NCBI RefSeq assembly: GCF_963675395.1
Contig: NZ_OY776223.1
Location: 1,116,001-1,180,000 of the forward strand
From: an uncultured Vibrio sp.
GTDB lineage: Bacteria; Pseudomonadota; Gammaproteobacteria; Enterobacterales; Vibrionaceae
Reading direction: 5' to 3'
DNA length: 64,000 nt
Position 1 is the stretch's first letter. Each line of letters starts with the position of its first letter. Below the pieces are notes generated by a model. That model was not told where the DNA came from and did no database searches. It saw only the letters and a list, made by a program, of their open reading frames with translations. Positions 39,602 to 47,904 of this stretch are shown here, piece after piece. The translations under genes and the position numbers were made by a program.

Positions 39602-39991
39602 TTAGGCAAAGTCAAATGACTCTGTGTGGTATTCAACCTCTAATTTGAAATGTTCTTCGAGGGTATCAACCAGTTTTTGATGAAAAGTACTTTGTGTTAA
39701 GTAAACTTCCTCTACCGATTTTTTAGGCAACGCTTCCGAGTCCCATTGCCCTTCTTTATTGTATTTGCCAATGTGGTATTTGGCAGTAAAGCCCCCTTCG
39801 ATGGCTTCTAAGTCCATCCACCAGCCCCAAAACTCGCGTTTTTCTGGTGATTTTTTATCGTCAACACAAACAGACAAACAATCAAAATAGTAACGCCCTT
39901 CTTCTGATTGCGGTTCACGTAGGTAAGGTCCTATCGCCTTTAACTTAGACATCAAGCGAAAGTGAGTTGGCCCCTGAGTCGTCTCTGACAT
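39602..39991 (-). CDS. crl: Sigma-S holoenzyme assembly factor Crl
   Basis: Small protein that binds RpoS and favours its assembly with RNA polymerase core. With ATG 39991 (GGAG upstream) it is 129 aa. The family core [29 protein letters not shown] is easy to recognise, with the FWGWW motif shared with E. coli Crl. It is downstream of frsA with a 111-base gap that may carry its own promoter. Confidence 0.93.
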   Translation of the reverse strand: MSETTQGPTHFRLMSKLKAIGPYLREPQSEEGRYYFDCLSVCVDDKKSPEKREFWGWWMDLEAIEGGFTAKYHIGKYNKEGQWDSEALPKKSVEEVYLTQSTFHQKLVDTLEEHFKLEVEYHTESFDFA

Positions 39992-40027
39992 ATGAATCTC
40001 CGTTTCCATAATAAAAAGTGAATACTC

Positions 40028-40056
40028 AAGAATGATTATTATTTGATTATCATGAG
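40028..40056. promoter_or_regulatory. Weak Fur-box-like sequence upstream of crl
   Basis: Minus-strand CAAATAATAATCATTCTTG shares about 13 of 19 positions with the Fur consensus GATAATGATAATCATTATC. The region is AT-rich, so a chance match is possible. Confidence 0.25.
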
Positions 40057-40102
40057 CTTAATTTTTGCTCAGGCATTCACTTTAACTCAATGGCAAGGTT
40101 TG

Positions 40103-41350
40103 TCATCTTAATAATTCATCTTCCAACCACTTTATGGCCAAATCGAGGGATTGCTCATAACCTTTGGAAATAGACTTAGCGCTGATTTTTTTCGCCTGGC
40201 CATAGTGACTAAAAAGTGCAACTAATTGATTATCACTATATGGTGAGACCGGATCTCCCTCCAAACCTAATGCCAGAATTGGCACCTTAGTTCTACGGTT
40301 GGTTAAAAAGCCTTGAACTTTCAACGACCAGGCTTTCATCTGCCCTGCCATGCTGTTGATATCTACTGCGCTTTTACCCAGTCGTGATGCCAATAAATCC
40401 AGGTACATTTTCGGCATCTGCTGTAATTTTTGAGAAGAGGTAAAAAGATCGTGCACAGGCGCGCCCATCGCAACACAGGCTTTTATCTTTTCCTGCTCAA
40501 TAAATGAAAGTCGAACCATTGCATTGCCGCCAAAGCGAAACCCGACTAACCCAACTTTATGATGATCAACGTAAGGAATCGAATAGAGCTCATTCAGCAC
40601 CGCTTGGTGGATACAACTCGTATCTTCAGTCAGAGGCCAATGCGAACTGTGTCCAATCGAAGGCATATCAACCGTTAGCATGGCAATATCTTTCGGCGCG
40701 AAGTGATTGCGGAATAGCTGCCACATGTCAGTTTGCAGACTATCCAAACCCGCACTAACCATCACAACAGGTAATTGCTTATCCGTTCTAGGTAGGTGTA
40801 AATTCGCAATAATTTTGCGTTTTTGGTACGGCACTTCGATTTGCTTGATGGTGTATTGGGTTTTCTCAGCCCCTTCCGAATACGCTTTGTTGGCCAATAC
40901 CTGAGCCTGCAGCGCTAAATTGTCGTTCTTTAGATGCGGGTAGCCAGCGATACTGAAACATAAAGACGCAGTAAAAAGCTCATCCGCGGCGGCTTCTCCT
41001 TGCATATTTCCAGAACGCTTTTGATGCGCCATGCCCAACTTGATCCACTCGAACGTCCAGTTTCCGCTGTGGTAACCCATCACAGTATCTAACCAGTCAT
41101 CGTTAGTACGAGAGTGCGTCGAAGAGGCAATTCTAGATAACACCTCTTCTATCTCAATTGGGTCTACACCTTGCCATGCCCACTGCAGACGAAGTAAATG
41201 ACGATACCAAGCACTATCTTCCAGCTTTTCTCTTTCATCGAGGATTTTCTGGCTGGTTGGCATGTACTGAGTTAATGCCGAGGTTTCTTTGGCTTGCTTA
41301 TGTTTAACAAACAACGTTTCGGATAGGTTTTTACTGATATCTTCCGGCAT
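40103..41350 (-). CDS. frsA: Fermentation/respiration switch protein FrsA
   Basis: Alpha/beta-hydrolase-fold protein (415 aa) known in E. coli and Vibrio to bind unphosphorylated EIIA-Glc. The N-terminal WAWQGVDPIEIEEVLSRI and the core IANLHLPRTDKQLPVVMVSAGLDSLQTDMW fit the family. Where a GxSxG nucleophile would be, it reads GFRFGGNA, so ordinary esterase catalysis is doubtful. It stands upstream of crl, as in E. coli (frsA-crl). Confidence 0.92.
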   Translation of the reverse strand: MPEDISKNLSETLFVKHKQAKETSALTQYMPTSQKILDEREKLEDSAWYRHLLRLQWAWQGVDPIEIEEVLSRIASSTHSRTNDDWLDTVMGYHSGNWTFEWIKLGMAHQKRSGNMQGEAAADELFTASLCFSIAGYPHLKNDNLALQAQVLANKAYSEGAEKTQYTIKQIEVPYQKRKIIANLHLPRTDKQLPVVMVSAGLDSLQTDMWQLFRNHFAPKDIAMLTVDMPSIGHSSHWPLTEDTSCIHQAVLNELYSIPYVDHHKVGLVGFRFGGNAMVRLSFIEQEKIKACVAMGAPVHDLFTSSQKLQQMPKMYLDLLASRLGKSAVDINSMAGQMKAWSLKVQGFLTNRRTKVPILALGLEGDPVSPYSDNQLVALFSHYGQAKKISAKSISKGYEQSLDLAIKWLEDELLR

Positions 41351-41392
41351 ATTAGGCGCCCTAGACTATTTGCAATAGTTACAATGATAATA

Positions 41393-41420
41393 AAAAAAAT
41401 GCCCCTAAACAGGGGCATTT
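41393..41420. terminator. Terminator between gpt and frsA
   Basis: Perfect 10-bp stem AAATGCCCCT / AGGGGCATTT, AAAC loop, followed on the minus strand by a T8 run. Confidence 0.87.
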
Positions 41421-41441
41421 CTCAATATTCTTTTACTGCAA

Positions 41442-41906
41442 TTATTTTTGCTTGCGATTCACTGGCTCTGCGAACTGGATCGACATATCCCATGGCTGCT
41501 CAATCCAAGTATCTTGCTCAATATCAACAACGTAGTCATCAAGAAGATCTTTGCCTGACGGCTTAGCACATACAGCAATCATTTTTGCTTTAGGGTACAT
41601 TTCACGCAATTGACGCGCAGTATCACCGCTATCTACTAGGTCTTCAACGATTAGGTAACCTTCACCGTCACCTTCAGGTGCTTTAAGCACAGACATATCA
41701 CGCTGATGGTCATGGTCGTAGCTTGAAATACAGATAGTATCAACGTAACGAATGCCCAGTTCGCGAGCTAAGATCGCACCAGGAACTAAACCACCACGGC
41801 TTACTGCCCAGATACCTTTCCATTGCTCGGCTGGCATTTGCTTCTCAGCCAGTTCACGACAGTAAGTCTGCATCGCATCCCAAGTGATAATGAATTTTTT
41901 ACTCAT
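41442..41906 (-). CDS. gpt: Xanthine-guanine phosphoribosyltransferase Gpt
   Basis: Salvages guanine, xanthine and hypoxanthine by joining them to PRPP. The 154-aa protein contains the PRPP-binding motif [13 protein letters not shown] and the N-terminal [19 protein letters not shown]. It neighbours the purine permease gene on the same strand, so uptake and salvage are grouped. Confidence 0.96.
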   Translation of the reverse strand: MSKKFIITWDAMQTYCRELAEKQMPAEQWKGIWAVSRGGLVPGAILARELGIRYVDTICISSYDHDHQRDMSVLKAPEGDGEGYLIVEDLVDSGDTARQLREMYPKAKMIAVCAKPSGKDLLDDYVVDIEQDTWIEQPWDMSIQFAEPVNRKQK

Positions 41907-42126
41907 TGTAATAACCTAATAATTTGTAAATATGTATCCCCAATAATCAGTGAAAATGACGGATAAGCGACCTATTCACTAAGCTCTCAAACTAGATCTG
42001 AGGCGGGGTTTAAAGCAGCGCAAACGATTATTCTACCGAAAGCTAATATTAATACCAATGGTGATATCAAATTTCTCTACATTTATCGAGCGTAGAAACA
42101 TAGGTTTCGGAGAACAACATGAATGT

Positions 42127-42161
42127 AAAAAGCCAGTGCGAACGCGAATTCACACTGGCTT
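42127..42161 (-). terminator. Terminator after the purine permease
   Basis: Hairpin with outer arms AAGCCAGTG / CACTGGCTT and further pairing inside, then TTTTTA on the minus strand. Confidence 0.8.
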
Positions 42162-42175
42162 AGAACTGAATAGAA

Positions 42176-43465
42176 TTAACCTACAAGGTATTTCACGATA
42201 AAGATAGCTGACATCACCCAAACACTCAGCGATACATCGCGACCTTTACCACTGAACAGCTTGATAGCAGAGTATGCGATAAAGCCTAGTGTAATACCTT
42301 CAGCAATTGAGAAAGTCAGTGGCATAACAAGACAAGTAACAACCACTGGAGATGCCTCTGTCAGATCACGCCAATCGATACTTACTAAGCCAGACAGCAT
42401 TAGGATCGCTACGTAAAACAGCGCACCTGATGTTGCGTATGCCGGAATCATACCTGCAAGAGGTGAAAAGAATAGCGCCAGTAAGAATAGTACGCCGACA
42501 ACAACAGCAGTCAGACCTGTACGGCCACCCGCTGCCACACCAGCAACACTCTCAATGTAAGACGTGGTGTTTGATGTACCCAGTAGAGCACCTACAGAAG
42601 TTGCGGTTGAATCAGCAAGTAGCGCTTTATTAAGACGAGGAATGTTGCCATTTTCATCGGTTAAACCCGCTTTCTGAGAAACGCCTACCAGCGTGCCTGC
42701 AGTGTCGAACAAGTCAACGAATAGGAAAGCAAACACGACTGAGATCATGCCAACTTCAAACAGTCCAGAGAAGTCTAGTTGTAGAAATGTAGGAGCAATG
42801 CTTGGTGGTGTCGACATCACACCGCCCCACTGCACATCACCGAAAAGCAGACCTAGCGCAGTTACACCTAGAATGGCAATCATTACCGCTCCTTTCACTC
42901 CGCGGTGAACAAGCGAAATAGTCAGGAAGAAACCGATTGCCGCTAAAACAGATGGCAACGAAGTAATATTACCCATCGAAACCAGTGTCGCTGGGTTATC
43001 AACCACGATGCCTGCGTTTTTAAGTGCAATAAACGCAAGGAACAAACCAATACCCGCTGAAATACCGGTACGTAAAGAATGAGGAATTGAGTTGATGATC
43101 CATTCGCGGATCTTGAACACACTTAATAGAATGAACAACACACCAGAGACAAATACGGCCGCCAGTGCCACTTGCCATGTGTAACCCATTCCCAATACTA
43201 CAGAGTAGGTAAAGAACGCGTTAAGCCCCATACCCGGAGCCTGTGCGATTGGGTAGTTGGCTACCAAACCCATAATGAAACAGCCAATGGCAGCAGCAAG
43301 ACAGGTTGCTACAAAAATAGCGCCACGATCCATGCCTGTGTCAGATAGGATAGCTGGGTTTACAAAAATGATGTAAGCCATGGTCAGGAAGGTAGTAACA
43401 CCTGCGATGATCTCAGTGCGCACATTTGTGCCATTTTCACTGAGCTTAAAGAGCCTTTCGAGCAT
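42176..43465 (-). CDS. NCS2 family purine permease (adenine/guanine/hypoxanthine type)
   Basis: A 429-aa integral membrane protein with about 13-14 helices and the NCS2 signatures QAPGMGLNAFFTYSVV, LFDTAGTLVGVSQKAGL and SNTTSYIESVAGVAAGGRTGLTA. These mark the AzgA-like purine-base branch of E. coli AdeP/AdeQ/GhxP/GhxQ rather than the uracil or xanthine branch. A PurR box lies between its promoter and start, which supports purine uptake. The exact base specificity cannot be read from sequence. Confidence 0.9.
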   Translation of the reverse strand: MLERLFKLSENGTNVRTEIIAGVTTFLTMAYIIFVNPAILSDTGMDRGAIFVATCLAAAIGCFIMGLVANYPIAQAPGMGLNAFFTYSVVLGMGYTWQVALAAVFVSGVLFILLSVFKIREWIINSIPHSLRTGISAGIGLFLAFIALKNAGIVVDNPATLVSMGNITSLPSVLAAIGFFLTISLVHRGVKGAVMIAILGVTALGLLFGDVQWGGVMSTPPSIAPTFLQLDFSGLFEVGMISVVFAFLFVDLFDTAGTLVGVSQKAGLTDENGNIPRLNKALLADSTATSVGALLGTSNTTSYIESVAGVAAGGRTGLTAVVVGVLFLLALFFSPLAGMIPAYATSGALFYVAILMLSGLVSIDWRDLTEASPVVVTCLVMPLTFSIAEGITLGFIAYSAIKLFSGKGRDVSLSVWVMSAIFIVKYLVG

Positions 43466-43488
43466 GATCGAGTCCTGTTAAAGGTAAA

Positions 43489-43504
43489 AAGTAAACGGTT
43501 GCGT
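43489..43504. promoter_or_regulatory. PurR operator upstream of the purine permease
   Basis: On the minus strand ACGCAACCGTTTACTT matches the PurR consensus at 13 of 16 positions. A perfect -10 TATAAT lies upstream at 43519-43524, placing the operator just downstream of the transcription start. Confidence 0.72.
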
Positions 43505-43833
43505 AATCGATTGTGTGAATTATAAAGTTATCAAATAGCAAATTCTAGATAGAATCTTCACTCTAAATGGATTTTTTTGCAGGATATGAAACCCATTCGC
43601 TAGGATTCTTCACACGAAAAAAAATTAAGACTTAATAAACAATGACTAGCGAGTTAGGACACAAAACGTACAAAGAATACAAACTGAACAATGTTCTAAA
43701 CTTTCAAAAGGAAAGCTCGATTTCTAGTTAGCTTTTAGAGCGTATTGCGTGAAGATATCGCATTAGACAGGACAAGCGATAAGGGAATTGGCACTTTGTG
43801 ATGAATTTTTAGACAAGCCACGAAAAAGAACAT
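43505..43833. other. Intergenic region between purine permease and candidate vcdRP
   Basis: Contains the permease promoter (TATAAT at 43519-43524, minus strand) and otherwise AT-rich sequence. A short palindrome ATTCTAGATAGAAT lies near 43540-43553. I see no ORF with a ribosome site or further RNA signal. Confidence 0.4.
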
Positions 43834-43861
43834 AAAAAAACGCCACTCAAAATGAGTGGCG
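43834..43861 (-). terminator. Terminator of the candidate vcdRP RNA
   Basis: Perfect 9-bp stem CGCCACTCA / TGAGTGGCG, three-base loop, seven T on the minus strand; typical of Hfq-bound RNAs. Confidence 0.88.
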
Positions 43862-43948
43862 GCGAATCATGTCAGAACTATTACTGAAAAAAAATTCCAA
43901 ATTATAGGGGTGAACAAACTGTTCAAGTCACATGCGTTGACAACTTAC

Positions 43949-44035
43949 TTAGTAGCCAAAGCTTGTTGGGTATACAAAGTTACCGGTATATACAGATTTG
44001 CTATTCCAGAACATTGTACTTGGTAAACCTTTCAT
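43949..44035 (-). CDS. Small protein of 28 aa, candidate VcdP
   Basis: ATG AAA GGT start with AAGAAGGTGAT seven bases upstream, a very good ribosome site. The peptide begins MKGLPSTMFW and ends VYPTSFGY; it is rich in aromatic residues (W10, F9, F20, F26, Y16, Y22, Y28), has no charged residue beyond K2 and K13, and no signal or membrane segment. It lies inside a terminated transcript. I read it as the VcdP-type small protein of the dual-function RNA, expected to act in the cytoplasm; the reference protein as I recall is one residue longer. Confidence 0.7.
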   Translation of the reverse strand: MKGLPSTMFWNSKSVYTGNFVYPTSFGY

Positions 44036-44145
44036 AACTATCACCTTCTTAATCAATTAATGCAGTCGTTGATTCTCAGTTCCTTGGAGGCGATTAACGG
44101 ACTCATCCTTTGAGCATTTTATTCTTCTCTCTGAAGATGGTTATA

Positions 44146-44173
44146 AATATACCACCAAGAAATTTTATTACAA
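44146..44173 (-). promoter_or_regulatory. Candidate promoter of the vcdRP-like RNA
   Basis: On the minus strand TTGTAA, 16-base spacer, TATATT. Predicted start near 44139, about 104 bases before the small ORF. Confidence 0.5.
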
Positions 44174-44180
44174 GACTTTT

Positions 44181-44196
44181 AGTGACTCAAATCACA
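44181..44196. promoter_or_regulatory. Candidate CRP site upstream of the vcdRP-like RNA
   Basis: Minus strand TGTGATTTGAGTCACT fits TGTGA-N6-TCACA with one mismatch. Its centre is about 50 bases upstream of the predicted RNA start, which fits CRP control of a carbon-metabolism RNA but is not the canonical -41.5 activator position. It also lies in the region upstream of pepD. Confidence 0.6.
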
Positions 44197-44273
44197 AAAA
44201 CTAGTCCAATACACAGATAAATTGCGATTAATGTAAGTAAATTACACTTCTATAAATAAACGTGTGAGGAAAT

Positions 44274-44312
44274 ATGACAAAAATCTCATTGTGTCGTGAT
44301 TCTCATTCATAA
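44274..44312 (+). CDS. Possible 12-codon leader ORF upstream of pepD
   Basis: ATG with GAGG seven bases upstream opens a short reading frame (MTKISLCRDS then HS, stop) about 160 bases before pepD. It could be a leader peptide in the pepD transcript. Such short frames with a ribosome site also arise by chance, so support is weak. Confidence 0.25.
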   Translation: MTKISLCRDSHS

Positions 44313-44474
44313 ACTGTGACAATACTGAAAGAAATCCTGCGGTCACCGACTACTAGTCGCGTTCTTCAGGTGGTATCCTTGGGCTATTCAAGCCAGATGA
44401 CACTAGCAGTTTATGCTAGCCATATGTAATTTTCACAATGCATATCTGGAAATATAGATAAAAAGGAGCTTTCC

Positions 44475-45947
44475 GTGTCTGAATTCCACTCTGAAATCAG
44501 TACCTTGTCACCCACTCCACTTTGGCGCTTTTTCGATAAGATTTGTTCTATCCCTCATCCATCGAAGCATGAGGAAGCACTGGCACAATACATTATCGGT
44601 TGGGCAACAGAGCAAGGTTTTGACGTACGCCGTGATCCTACTGGTAACGTCTTCATCAAAAAGCCAGCCACTCCAGGTATGGAAAACAAAAAAGGTGTGG
44701 TTCTTCAAGCACACATCGACATGGTGCCGCAAAAGAACGAAGACACTGACCACGACTTTACTAAAGATCCAATTCAACCATACATCGATGGTGAATGGGT
44801 AACCGCAAAAGGCACAACTCTCGGTGCTGACAACGGCATCGGTATGGCATCTTGTCTTGCGGTTCTTGCTTCTAGCGACATTAAGCATGGCCCGATTGAA
44901 GTGCTGCTGACCATTGATGAAGAAGCAGGCATGACAGGCGCATTCGGGCTTGAGTCTGGCTGGTTAGAAGGTGAAATCCTGCTAAACACCGACTCTGAGC
45001 AAGAAGGTGAAGTCTACATGGGTTGTGCTGGCGGTATCGACGGTGCAATGACATTCGATATCACTCGTGAAGCGATCCCAGCAGGCTTTGTCACTCGCCA
45101 ACTAACACTAAAAGGCTTAAAAGGCGGCCACTCTGGTTGTGATATTCACACGGGTCGCGGGAATGCCAACAAATTACTGGGTCGCTTCCTGGCAGGTCAC
45201 GCTCGTGAATTAGACCTTCGCTTGGTTGAATTCCGCGGTGGTAGCTTGCGTAATGCGATTCCTCGTGAAGCTTTCGTTACTGTTGCAGTTCCAACAGAAA
45301 ACCAAGACAAGCTTGCAGAGTTATTCAACTACTACACTGAGCTACTGAAAGCTGAGCTAGGTAAAGTAGAAACCGGTATTGTTACTTTCAACGAAGAGAT
45401 TGCAACCGACTCTCAAGCGTTTGCTTCTGCAGACCAACAGCGCTTTGTCGCGGCGCTTAATGCATGTCCAAACGGCGTTATTCGTATGAGTGACGAGATC
45501 GAAGGTGTCGTAGAAACCTCTTTGAACGTGGGTGTCATCACCACCGAAGAGAACAAAGTAACCGTACTTTGCCTTATCCGCTCACTGATTGATTCTGGTC
45601 GTAGCCAAGTGGTTGGTATGCTGCATTCTGTTGCGGAACTGGCTGGCGCTCAAATCGAGTTCTCGGGTGCCTACCCTGGCTGGAAACCAGATGCAGATTC
45701 AGAGATCATGGCAATCTTCCGCGATATGTACGAAGGTATCTACGGCCACAAGCCAAACATCATGGTCATCCATGCTGGTCTAGAATGCGGTCTGTTTAAA
45801 GAGCCGTACCCTAATATGGACATGGTGTCTTTTGGTCCTACCATCAAGTTCCCACACTCTCCTGACGAAAAAGTGAAGATCGATACTGTTCAACTATTTT
45901 GGGACCAAATGGTCGCACTGCTGGAAGCGATTCCTGAAAAAGCGTAA
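44475..45947 (+). CDS. pepD: Aminoacyl-histidine dipeptidase PepD
   Basis: M20-family zinc peptidase that cleaves Xaa-His dipeptides such as carnosine. The 490-aa protein has metal motifs LQAHIDMVPQ, LGADNGIGMA and TIDEEAGMTGAFGL, and a late histidine in VIHAGLECGLF. Translation starts at GTG with AAAGGAG eight bases before it. In Vibrio cholerae PepD affects biofilm formation and is linked to quorum sensing (from memory). E. coli also has gpt next to pepD; here the permease and small RNA lie between. Confidence 0.96.
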   Translation: MSEFHSEISTLSPTPLWRFFDKICSIPHPSKHEEALAQYIIGWATEQGFDVRRDPTGNVFIKKPATPGMENKKGVVLQAHIDMVPQKNEDTDHDFTKDPIQPYIDGEWVTAKGTTLGADNGIGMASCLAVLASSDIKHGPIEVLLTIDEEAGMTGAFGLESGWLEGEILLNTDSEQEGEVYMGCAGGIDGAMTFDITREAIPAGFVTRQLTLKGLKGGHSGCDIHTGRGNANKLLGRFLAGHARELDLRLVEFRGGSLRNAIPREAFVTVAVPTENQDKLAELFNYYTELLKAELGKVETGIVTFNEEIATDSQAFASADQQRFVAALNACPNGVIRMSDEIEGVVETSLNVGVITTEENKVTVLCLIRSLIDSGRSQVVGMLHSVAELAGAQIEFSGAYPGWKPDADSEIMAIFRDMYEGIYGHKPNIMVIHAGLECGLFKEPYPNMDMVSFGPTIKFPHSPDEKVKIDTVQLFWDQMVALLEAIPEKA

Positions 45948-45978
45948 TGATTGGCTGCGTTATAACGCAAAAAGATGA

Positions 45979-46008
45979 AAAGGGTGCTTGTAGTAAGCAC
46001 CCTTTTTT
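45979..46008 (+). terminator. Terminator after pepD
   Basis: Perfect 12-bp stem AAAAGGGTGCTT / AAGCACCCTTTT with five-base loop and T-rich tail. Confidence 0.88.
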
Positions 46009-46149
46009 ACTGCCAGTTAGCAAGAAAATAGTTACCTGCATAGGCATAAGTCTAACAAGATATAACCGTTATAACTGGCGTCATTTTTATAACAAAAATC
46101 TCACACAAGACTTATTAGTCGCGTTAATAAAAATAATTTGTCGTATCCT

Positions 46150-46173
46150 TAATCAAAATGATTAGTTTGATTA
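46150..46173. promoter_or_regulatory. TAATCA repeat cluster upstream of the AstE/AspA-family gene
   Basis: TAATCAAA (46150-46157) and TTTGATTA (46166-46173) form perfect 8-base arms, and a third unit TGATTA lies between them, making TAATCA-AAA-TGATTA a 15-base palindrome as well. About 50 bases before the ATG, so an operator is plausible. I cannot name the regulator. Confidence 0.4.
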
Positions 46174-46221
46174 TGACGCGATTGTTACATTGTTGAAAAA
46201 CTATTGGAAAGAGATGGTTTT

Positions 46222-47289
46222 ATGGTTAGAAGTAAAAGAAGCAAAACCTTTGAGCTCCTCGGATATCAAGTACAACCAGGTCAGCGATTAGAGATCGAAT
46301 TCGAAGCCGCACAGCTTTATACGCACTCTCCTTTGTCGATTCCCGTAGAAATCATCCACGGAAAACAAGACGGTCCAGTACTGATGGTTAACGCTGCCAT
46401 TCATGGCGATGAGCTCAACGGCGTTGAAATCGTGCGCCAGATGATTAACCAACTGGATCCACAGAAGCTGAAAGGCACCGTCATCGCTGTCCCTATAGTG
46501 AACGTATTTGGATTTATCCATAAATCTCGTTACTTACCAGACCGTCGCGACCTCAACCGCTGCTTTCCGGGTAGCGAGAAAGGAGCACTAGCATCGCGAA
46601 TGGCATACGGCTTCTTTAATAACATCGCGAAACGTTGTAACTATATTATCGATTTGCACACTGGAGCTATACATCGCACCAACTTGCCCCAAATTCGCGC
46701 AAATCTTAGTAACCCAGAAACATTAAGAATTGCGAAAGCCTTTTCCACCCCTGTGATCATCGACTCAGCGTTGCGTGATGGCTCTTTACGCAGTGAAGCT
46801 GAAAAGTGTGATATTCCGGTGCTCACTTACGAAGCGGGCGAAGCGTTACGCTTTGATCCACTCTCTATTAGTGCAGGCGTTCTGGGTATTCGACGTGTCA
46901 TGCAGGCAATCGGCATGTTAAGAGCAAGCCGCAAAAAATTCCCAGAACCCGTTATCGCGAAATCCACCAGTTGGGTGCGTTCACCAGGAAATGGCATTCT
47001 GCGTACTGTGGTGAATCTAGGCGACAAAGTGGAGCAAGGTGAAACCCTCGCCTATATCAGTTCTCCACTTGGACATGTTGAGTTGGAACTTAAAGCTCCT
47101 AAAAGTGGTCTGGTCATTAGCCAGCACACTCTGCCATTAGTCAATGAAGGTGATGCGATCTTCCACTTGTCTTACTTCAAGCAAGGGGATAGCGAAGTAG
47201 GTCAAGCTGTCGAAAACTATATAGAAGAACTGAACGAGTATGATGTTGACCAAGTCACAACCGGGCAAATACCGTTAGACGCTCAATAA
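46222..47289 (+). CDS. Succinylglutamate desuccinylase/aspartoacylase family protein
   Basis: Zinc hydrolase of the M14-like AstE/AspA family, 355 aa from ATG 46222. Zinc motifs are NAAIHGDELNGVEIVR (H and E) and DLHTGAIHRTN. The C-terminal 70 residues (SPGNGILRTVVNLGDKVEQGETLAYISSP) look like a biotinyl/lipoyl-type barrel, as in other members of this subgroup. It is not the arginine-catabolic AstE itself, since no ast genes are nearby, and its substrate is unknown. Confidence 0.8.
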   Translation: MVRSKRSKTFELLGYQVQPGQRLEIEFEAAQLYTHSPLSIPVEIIHGKQDGPVLMVNAAIHGDELNGVEIVRQMINQLDPQKLKGTVIAVPIVNVFGFIHKSRYLPDRRDLNRCFPGSEKGALASRMAYGFFNNIAKRCNYIIDLHTGAIHRTNLPQIRANLSNPETLRIAKAFSTPVIIDSALRDGSLRSEAEKCDIPVLTYEAGEALRFDPLSISAGVLGIRRVMQAIGMLRASRKKFPEPVIAKSTSWVRSPGNGILRTVVNLGDKVEQGETLAYISSPLGHVELELKAPKSGLVISQHTLPLVNEGDAIFHLSYFKQGDSEVGQAVENYIEELNEYDVDQVTTGQIPLDAQ

Positions 47290-47311
47290 TGGTTTGATGA
47301 TTTATTACGAC

Positions 47312-47341
47312 AAAGCCCAGCTAAGATAGCCGGGCTTTTTA
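47312..47341 (+). terminator. Terminator after the AstE/AspA-family gene
   Basis: Stem AAAGCCC...GGGCTTT with inner GCT/AGC pairs, then TTTT. Confidence 0.78.
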
Positions 47342-47384
47342 TACAATTTAACACGCCGACCTAAAACTCGTCGGATACAAAGTC

Positions 47385-47687
47385 TTATTCTTCGTCGGCT
47401 TCAGCATCACGCGCTTTACGAGCTTCTTCTTTACGAACTTTAGCCGCAAGTTGCTCAGCTTCACGCTCTTGACGTTGAGCTGCTTTACGTTCATTACGAA
47501 CCACTTGGTTTTGAACAAAACCTGCCAGCTCTTGTTCAGCCCAAGCTTGCGCTTTTTCTTCACTTTCAAAGCCAGTTTCACGCTTTGATACAACAGTCTT
47601 ACGAGAAGTTACTTGGCGCGTGATCTCTGCGCTCCAACCGTTACGTTTTTCAGATACGCGGATAGCAAATTTTTGATTTTTTGACAT
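47385..47687 (-). CDS. DUF3622 domain-containing protein
   Basis: A 100-aa protein. The first half (KFAIRVSEKRNGWSAEITRQV) is the DUF3622 region, known chiefly from Vibrio relatives; the second half is a highly charged Ala/Glu/Arg/Lys helix (about 60-100). No function is assigned. The charged helix suggests a coiled coil or nucleic-acid contact, but that is inference. It stands alone between convergent genes and purL. Confidence 0.75.
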   Translation of the reverse strand: MSKNQKFAIRVSEKRNGWSAEITRQVTSRKTVVSKRETGFESEEKAQAWAEQELAGFVQNQVVRNERKAAQRQEREAEQLAAKVRKEEARKARDAEADEE

Positions 47688-47852
47688 TTATTTCATTTCC
47701 TAAGGGATTTATCAGGGATTCGGTCAACTTAATAACTCCATCTAAGCTGAGCTGTTTAACACCATCCCTTGGTACGCGCGGTATTAGAGCATAATTGGCT
47801 CGTCTTTGCGCGATTTTTTTTGACTGTAGGTGAGAATTTTTATTGGTAAAAA

Positions 47853-47887
47853 CAAAAAACGCAGACCTTTCGATCTGCGTTTTTTTG
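47853..47887 (-). terminator. Terminator after purL
   Basis: Stem ACGCAGA / TCTGCGT with an eight-base loop and T7 on both sides. Sequence is nearly the same as the abgT terminator at 55082-55114. Confidence 0.85.
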
Positions 47888-47904
47888 TATCAAGACAATC
47901 AGAA

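Larger units (their letters stand above)
43834..44139 (-). ncRNA. Candidate dual-function small RNA (VcdRP-like)
   Basis: A self-contained transcript unit: promoter near 44146-44173, a 28-codon ORF, and a terminator hairpin CGCCACTCA / TGAGTGGCG with T7 at 43834-43861. The 5' leader has an unpaired-looking CGCCUCC (anti-Shine-Dalgarno) near 44086-44092. After the ORF a segment UUUGUUCACCCC (43907-43918) can pair with the treB ribosome site. From memory, Vibrio cholerae VcdRP is a dual-function RNA that represses PTS transporters and encodes a protein of about 29 aa acting on citrate synthase, and I believe it lies at this same locus beside pepD; I could not check this. The 5' end is inferred. 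Confidence 0.65.

Noticed and set aside
42018..42033. PurR box upstream of gpt
   Set aside because: GCGCAAACGATTATTC matches only about 10 of 16 positions; the left half is good but the right half fails.
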